Notes under the pieces: model-generated
The model's database searches: none
Seen by the model: only the letters and a program-made list of their open reading frames with translations
What the model was told of the DNA's origin: nothing
Part shown: positions 61,937 to 64,000 of the stretch, in pieces
Layout of the letters: every line of letters begins with the position of its first letter
How positions within the stretch are numbered: the stretch's first letter is position 1
Program-made: the position numbers and the translations under genes
NCBI GenBank assembly: GCA_023386555.1
Contig: JAEWJK010000003.1
Coordinates: 325,244 to 389,243 of the forward strand
Length of the DNA: 64,000 nt
Direction: 5' to 3'
Origin: Bacteroidota bacterium
Lineage (GTDB): Bacteria > Bacteroidota > Bacteroidia > Chitinophagales > Chitinophagaceae

Positions 61937-62251
61937 ATGGAAACAAACCAAAAAGAAAGCTTTAATGATGTGATTAATGGAGCTACCCCTGTATTGGTAG
62001 ACTTTTTTGCTGAATGGTGTGGGCCTTGCAAAATGATGACACCTGTTTTGAAACAATTAAGAGATAAGATGCCTGACAGCATCAGAATTTTGAAATTGGA
62101 TGTAGATAAAAGTCCTGCAATGGCCAATGCTTTCCAGGTGCAGGGAGTACCAACGCTTATTCTATTTCATAAAGGAAAGATAATATGGCGGCAATCCGGT
62201 GCTGTACCATTGAATGTTTTAGAGAATATTATAAGACAACACATTTCATAG
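61937..62251 (+). CDS. Thioredoxin
   Basis: A 104-residue thioredoxin with the redox motif AEWCGPCK (C28 and C31) and the cis-proline region GVPTLILF. It reduces protein disulfides in the cytoplasm. ATG 61937 gives the family-typical length; the frame upstream runs through the dispersed element and is not expected to be translated. Confidence 0.95.
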   Translation: METNQKESFNDVINGATPVLVDFFAEWCGPCKMMTPVLKQLRDKMPDSIRILKLDVDKSPAMANAFQVQGVPTLILFHKGKIIWRQSGAVPLNVLENIIRQHIS

Positions 62252-62254
62252 GTG

Positions 62255-62262
62255 TACCTTTG
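62255..62262 (+). promoter_or_regulatory. Putative -7 box of the DUF983 gene
   Basis: TACCTTTG matches TAnnTTTG just after the thioredoxin stop codon; the leader would be about 12 nt. Confidence 0.45.
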
Positions 62263-62280
62263 CAGTTTAAATAATTAGCT

Positions 62281-62718
62281 GTGTTTGGATACCTATCTTC
62301 AGTGCTTAGCAATAAATGCCCACGTTGCAGAAAAGGAGATCTTTTTGAATCGAAGAACGCCTACGATCTTAAGAATAATATGAAGATGAATGAACGTTGC
62401 CCGGTATGTGGTCAGCGTACAGAGATTGAAGTTGGTTTTTATTACGGAACCAGTTATGTGAGTTATGCATTAACGGTAGCTTTTTCGGCCGTCACTTTCG
62501 TTATCTGGTGGATATTGATTGGTATTTCAATAAATGACAACCGGATTTTTTACTGGCTCGGTATTAATTCGGTGTTGATGTTGTTACTACAACCCGTGTT
62601 TATGAGATTGTCAAGAACCTTATGGCTGAGTTGGTTTGTAAAGTATGATCCTGACTGGGAGCATCATAAAGCAAATGAGCCGGAAAGAATAGTTGAAGAA
62701 CATATGAAGAATTGGTAG
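62281..62718 (+). CDS. DUF983 zinc-ribbon membrane protein
   Basis: A 145-residue protein with two CxxC knuckles (NKCPRCRKG and ERCPVCGQR), probably a small zinc ribbon, followed by two membrane helices (about 60-85 and 92-115). DUF983 proteins occur in many bacteria without known function. The start codon is GTG; no ATG fits better. It may share a transcript with the thioredoxin gene 29 bp upstream, or use its own promoter. Confidence 0.88.
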   Translation: MFGYLSSVLSNKCPRCRKGDLFESKNAYDLKNNMKMNERCPVCGQRTEIEVGFYYGTSYVSYALTVAFSAVTFVIWWILIGISINDNRIFYWLGINSVLMLLLQPVFMRLSRTLWLSWFVKYDPDWEHHKANEPERIVEEHMKNW

Positions 62719-62747
62719 TTCGTCTCTTCTAACGAATGTTAATCCCT

Positions 62748-62755
62748 TATTTTTG
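62748..62755 (+). promoter_or_regulatory. -7 box of tRNA-Ser (GGA)
   Basis: TATTTTTG matches TAnnTTTG and lies 16 nt upstream of the tRNA. Confidence 0.5.
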
Positions 62756-62770
62756 CCGTCCTGATTTTTT

Positions 62771-62857
62771 GGAGACTTGTCCGAGTGGTTGAAGGAGCAC
62801 GCCTGGAAAGTGTGTATACGGGAAACTGTATCAAGGGTTCGAATCCCTTAGTCTCCG
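62771..62857 (+). tRNA. tRNA-Ser (GGA)
   Basis: An 87-nt class II tRNA. The acceptor stem is GGAGACT with AGTCTCC, discriminator G. The anticodon loop carries GGA, and a long variable arm precedes the T arm AAGGG-TTCGAAT-CCCTT. CCA is not encoded. Confidence 0.97.
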
Positions 62858-62870
62858 CAAAGCAAAATTG

Positions 62871-62894
62871 TCTCACCCAACAGGTGAGTTTTTT
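62871..62894 (+). terminator. Terminator of tRNA-Ser (GGA)
   Basis: CTCACC (62872-62877) pairs with GGTGAG (62883-62888), followed by a 6-T tract. Confidence 0.88.
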
Positions 62895-62954
62895 GTTTTA
62901 AACATTGCCCTGCTTGCCTATAACCGGGCTTTATCCCTAGCGTTATCTTTTATT

Positions 62955-62982
62955 TATGTTCTTTTCTCTTGATAGAAAAGAA
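62955..62982 (+). repeat. 28-bp hairpin repeat, copy 1
   Basis: Identical to 63193-63220. TTCTTTTCT pairs with AGAAAAGAA around CTTGAT. A related 32-bp word with TTCGCTGTTTGGGTTA follows at 63000 and again at 63312. Confidence 0.85.
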
Positions 62983-63042
62983 ACACCTGAAATGCTTTAC
63001 TGAGCTATTTCGCTGTTTGGGTTACTGGAGGGGTTGAGAAAT

Positions 63043-63118
63043 AACCTGTCAGGTTTAGCTTTTCATCTTCTTGCAAACTGATGCCAGCAGTGCTGCTATC
63101 ATCCTAACCTGACAGGTT
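63043..63118. repeat. 76-bp palindrome-bounded repeat, copy 1
   Basis: Begins with AACCTGTCAGGTT and ends with AACCTGACAGGTT; each end is itself a perfect odd palindrome and the two are inverted copies of each other. Identical to 63680-63755. Confidence 0.9.
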
Positions 63119-63142
63119 ATTGTATCATTTATTGGAGTTGTT

Positions 63143-63295
63143 TATCAACAGATGATTGTGAATTCAAAACCCTCTTTTCACCTTTTAATTTATATGTTCT
63201 TTTCTCTTGATAGAAAAGAACCAAAAGATCAAGAATGGATGATATACAACACATCCATTCCAGGCCTTGATGGGACAGTATATCATCTGTTGATA
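63143..63295. repeat. Nested inverted repeats
   Basis: Outer arms TATCAACAGATGAT (63143-63156) and ATCATCTGTTGATA (63282-63295) are perfect over 14 bp; inner arms GAATGGATG (63233-63241) and CATCCATTC (63252-63260) form a hairpin. Confidence 0.75.
63193..63220 (+). repeat. 28-bp hairpin repeat, copy 2
   Basis: Identical to 62955-62982. Confidence 0.85.
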
Positions 63296-63412
63296 TGACT
63301 GTAGTTATTTCCTGAACTGTTTCGCTGTTTGGGTTACCGGAGGTGTAGCTTGTTGCAACTGCTCGCTTTTTCTGCAAAGGCTATTTCTATACTAGGACAT
63401 TTTGTTAGGCAG

Positions 63413-63497
63413 AAAAAGATGCAGGTGAGATGGCTGATGGGGTAACAGCGTAATGATCTTTGCTGAGGCATTCGTTGAGTTTCTGTTAAGTGTAGGT
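63413..63497 (+). repeat. Diverged direct repeat, copy 1
   Basis: Aligns with 63558-63642, with about 10 mismatches in the first 63 bp. A perfect hairpin TTGTTGGTC/GACCAACAA follows at 63532-63553. Confidence 0.7.
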
Positions 63498-63557
63498 GCT
63501 AACGGTATTAGGATGCTGTTCTTTATGATAATTGTTGGTCACAAGACCAACAAGGGC

Positions 63558-63642
63558 AAAAAGATGCAGCTGAGATGGCTAATGGTGCAGCATCGTGATG
63601 ATCTTTGCTGATGCATTCTTGCAGAGTTCTGCCTTTGTTGGT
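63558..63642 (+). repeat. Diverged direct repeat, copy 2
   Basis: Second copy, which ends in another perfect hairpin, TTTGTTGGTG/CACCAACAAA, at 63634-63658. Confidence 0.7.
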
Positions 63643-63679
63643 GTTGTTCACCAACAAATGACCTGAGAAGTTGAGCAAT

Positions 63680-63755
63680 AACCTGTCAGGTTTAGCTTTT
63701 CATCTTCTTGCAAACTGATGCCAGCAGTGCTGCTATCATCCTAACCTGACAGGTT
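63680..63755. repeat. 76-bp palindrome-bounded repeat, copy 2
   Basis: Base-for-base identical to 63043-63118. Confidence 0.9.
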
Positions 63756-63765
63756 GTGTATCATA

Positions 63766-63800
63766 GCTTACATCGGCTTACATCGGCTTACATCGGCTTA
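63766..63800 (+). repeat. 10-bp tandem repeat
   Basis: GCTTACATCG is repeated three times plus a partial fourth unit; the last unit grades into ACTACGGCG words. Confidence 0.85.
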
Positions 63801-64000
63801 ACTACGGCGTAACCTGCTTGTAGATACGGCGTAGGTATAAGGAAGCTACCACTCTACTACGGCTTAGACTGGGATGTCTTGTACTGAAAAAGCTTTACAC
63901 CTTTTGATTATTACTGCATAGGCTTTACAGTATTCTTCTTAGTACTAGTGGAACTTTACAATATTTACAATAGTACTGATTTAGCTTTACAGTATTTTTT

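Larger units (their letters stand above)
62895..64000. other. Gene-free repeat field at the window end
   Basis: No convincing gene is found in these 1.1 kb. The stretch holds two identical 76-bp units, a duplicated 28-bp hairpin, a diverged 85-bp direct repeat, nested inverted repeats, two strong hairpins and a 10-bp tandem repeat. The last 120 bp repeat AGCTTTACA-type words and continue past the window. Confidence 0.75.

Noticed and set aside
63129..63377. An 82-codon open frame on the minus strand in the repeat field
   Set aside because: It consists of the inverted and hairpin repeats, has no domain similarity and no plausible promoter.

Overview
The window is chromosomal DNA of a Bacteroidota bacterium, most likely family Chitinophagaceae. 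The evidence is an AT-rich, mostly housekeeping gene set that includes GldJ and PorV (gliding/type IX secretion), BshA (bacillithiol), DUF3127, DUF3098 and DUF4292 proteins, a MoxR-DUF58-Bat cluster, the acpP-fabF-rnc order and repeated TAnnTTTG -7 promoter boxes. No phage, plasmid, CRISPR or large mobile element is visible.

Layout. 1-4.0 kb: end of an LptF/LptG permease gene, a secreted superoxide dismutase, OsmC, a cation-efflux transporter and a lipoprotein. 4.2-9.2 kb: M20 dipeptidase, an overlapping ArnT-like glycosyltransferase/PAP2 phosphatase pair, and a secreted astacin-like protease. 9.4-12.1 kb: tRNA-Pro, a GIY-YIG nuclease ORF followed by a degenerate tRNA copy, a secreted caspase-family protein and tRNA-Ser(GCT). 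12.4-18.9 kb: dnaA, a 5'-nucleotidase split into two genes, an OB-fold-like DUF3127 protein, an FAD oxidoreductase and a secreted phospholipase C-like protein. 19-28.4 kb: ABC exporter pair, SRPBCC protein, nitronate monooxygenase, methylmalonyl-CoA epimerase, rnc-fabF-acpP. 28.5-32.4 kb: coupled MoxR/DUF58/BatD-like/BatA operon. 32.4-47 kb: FKBP isomerase, M23 protein, leuS, ftsX-DUF3098, uppP, lipoprotein, UMF1 transporter, MBL hydrolase, DUF3108, LPG-synthase-like membrane protein, ruvC and gltX. 47-57.1 kb: ARPP-1 protein, deacetylase, antiporter, M28 peptidase, bshA, and envC-DUF4292-dut-ispF. 57.2-62.9 kb: porV, gldJ, murF, thioredoxin, DUF983 and tRNA-Ser(GGA). 62.9-64 kb: a gene-free stretch packed with repeats and hairpins.

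Envelope genes dominate: LPS export and modification (LptF/G, ArnT-like, PAP2), peptidoglycan synthesis and division (uppP, murF, ftsX, envC, M23), T9SS/gliding (porV, gldJ) and secreted hydrolases.

The main unexplained signal is a dispersed intergenic element found 16 times between 4 and 62 kb, never inside a gene. It has a 20-bp core in two subtypes, a T-rich end that often merges with the U-tract of an intrinsic terminator, and four loci where two copies face each other. Two copies carry a shared 53-bp insertion inside the core. The second is the tRNA-Pro/GIY-YIG/tRNA-remnant arrangement at 9.4-9.9 kb. The third is the repeat field after tRNA-Ser(GGA), which includes two identical 76-bp units bounded by palindromes.
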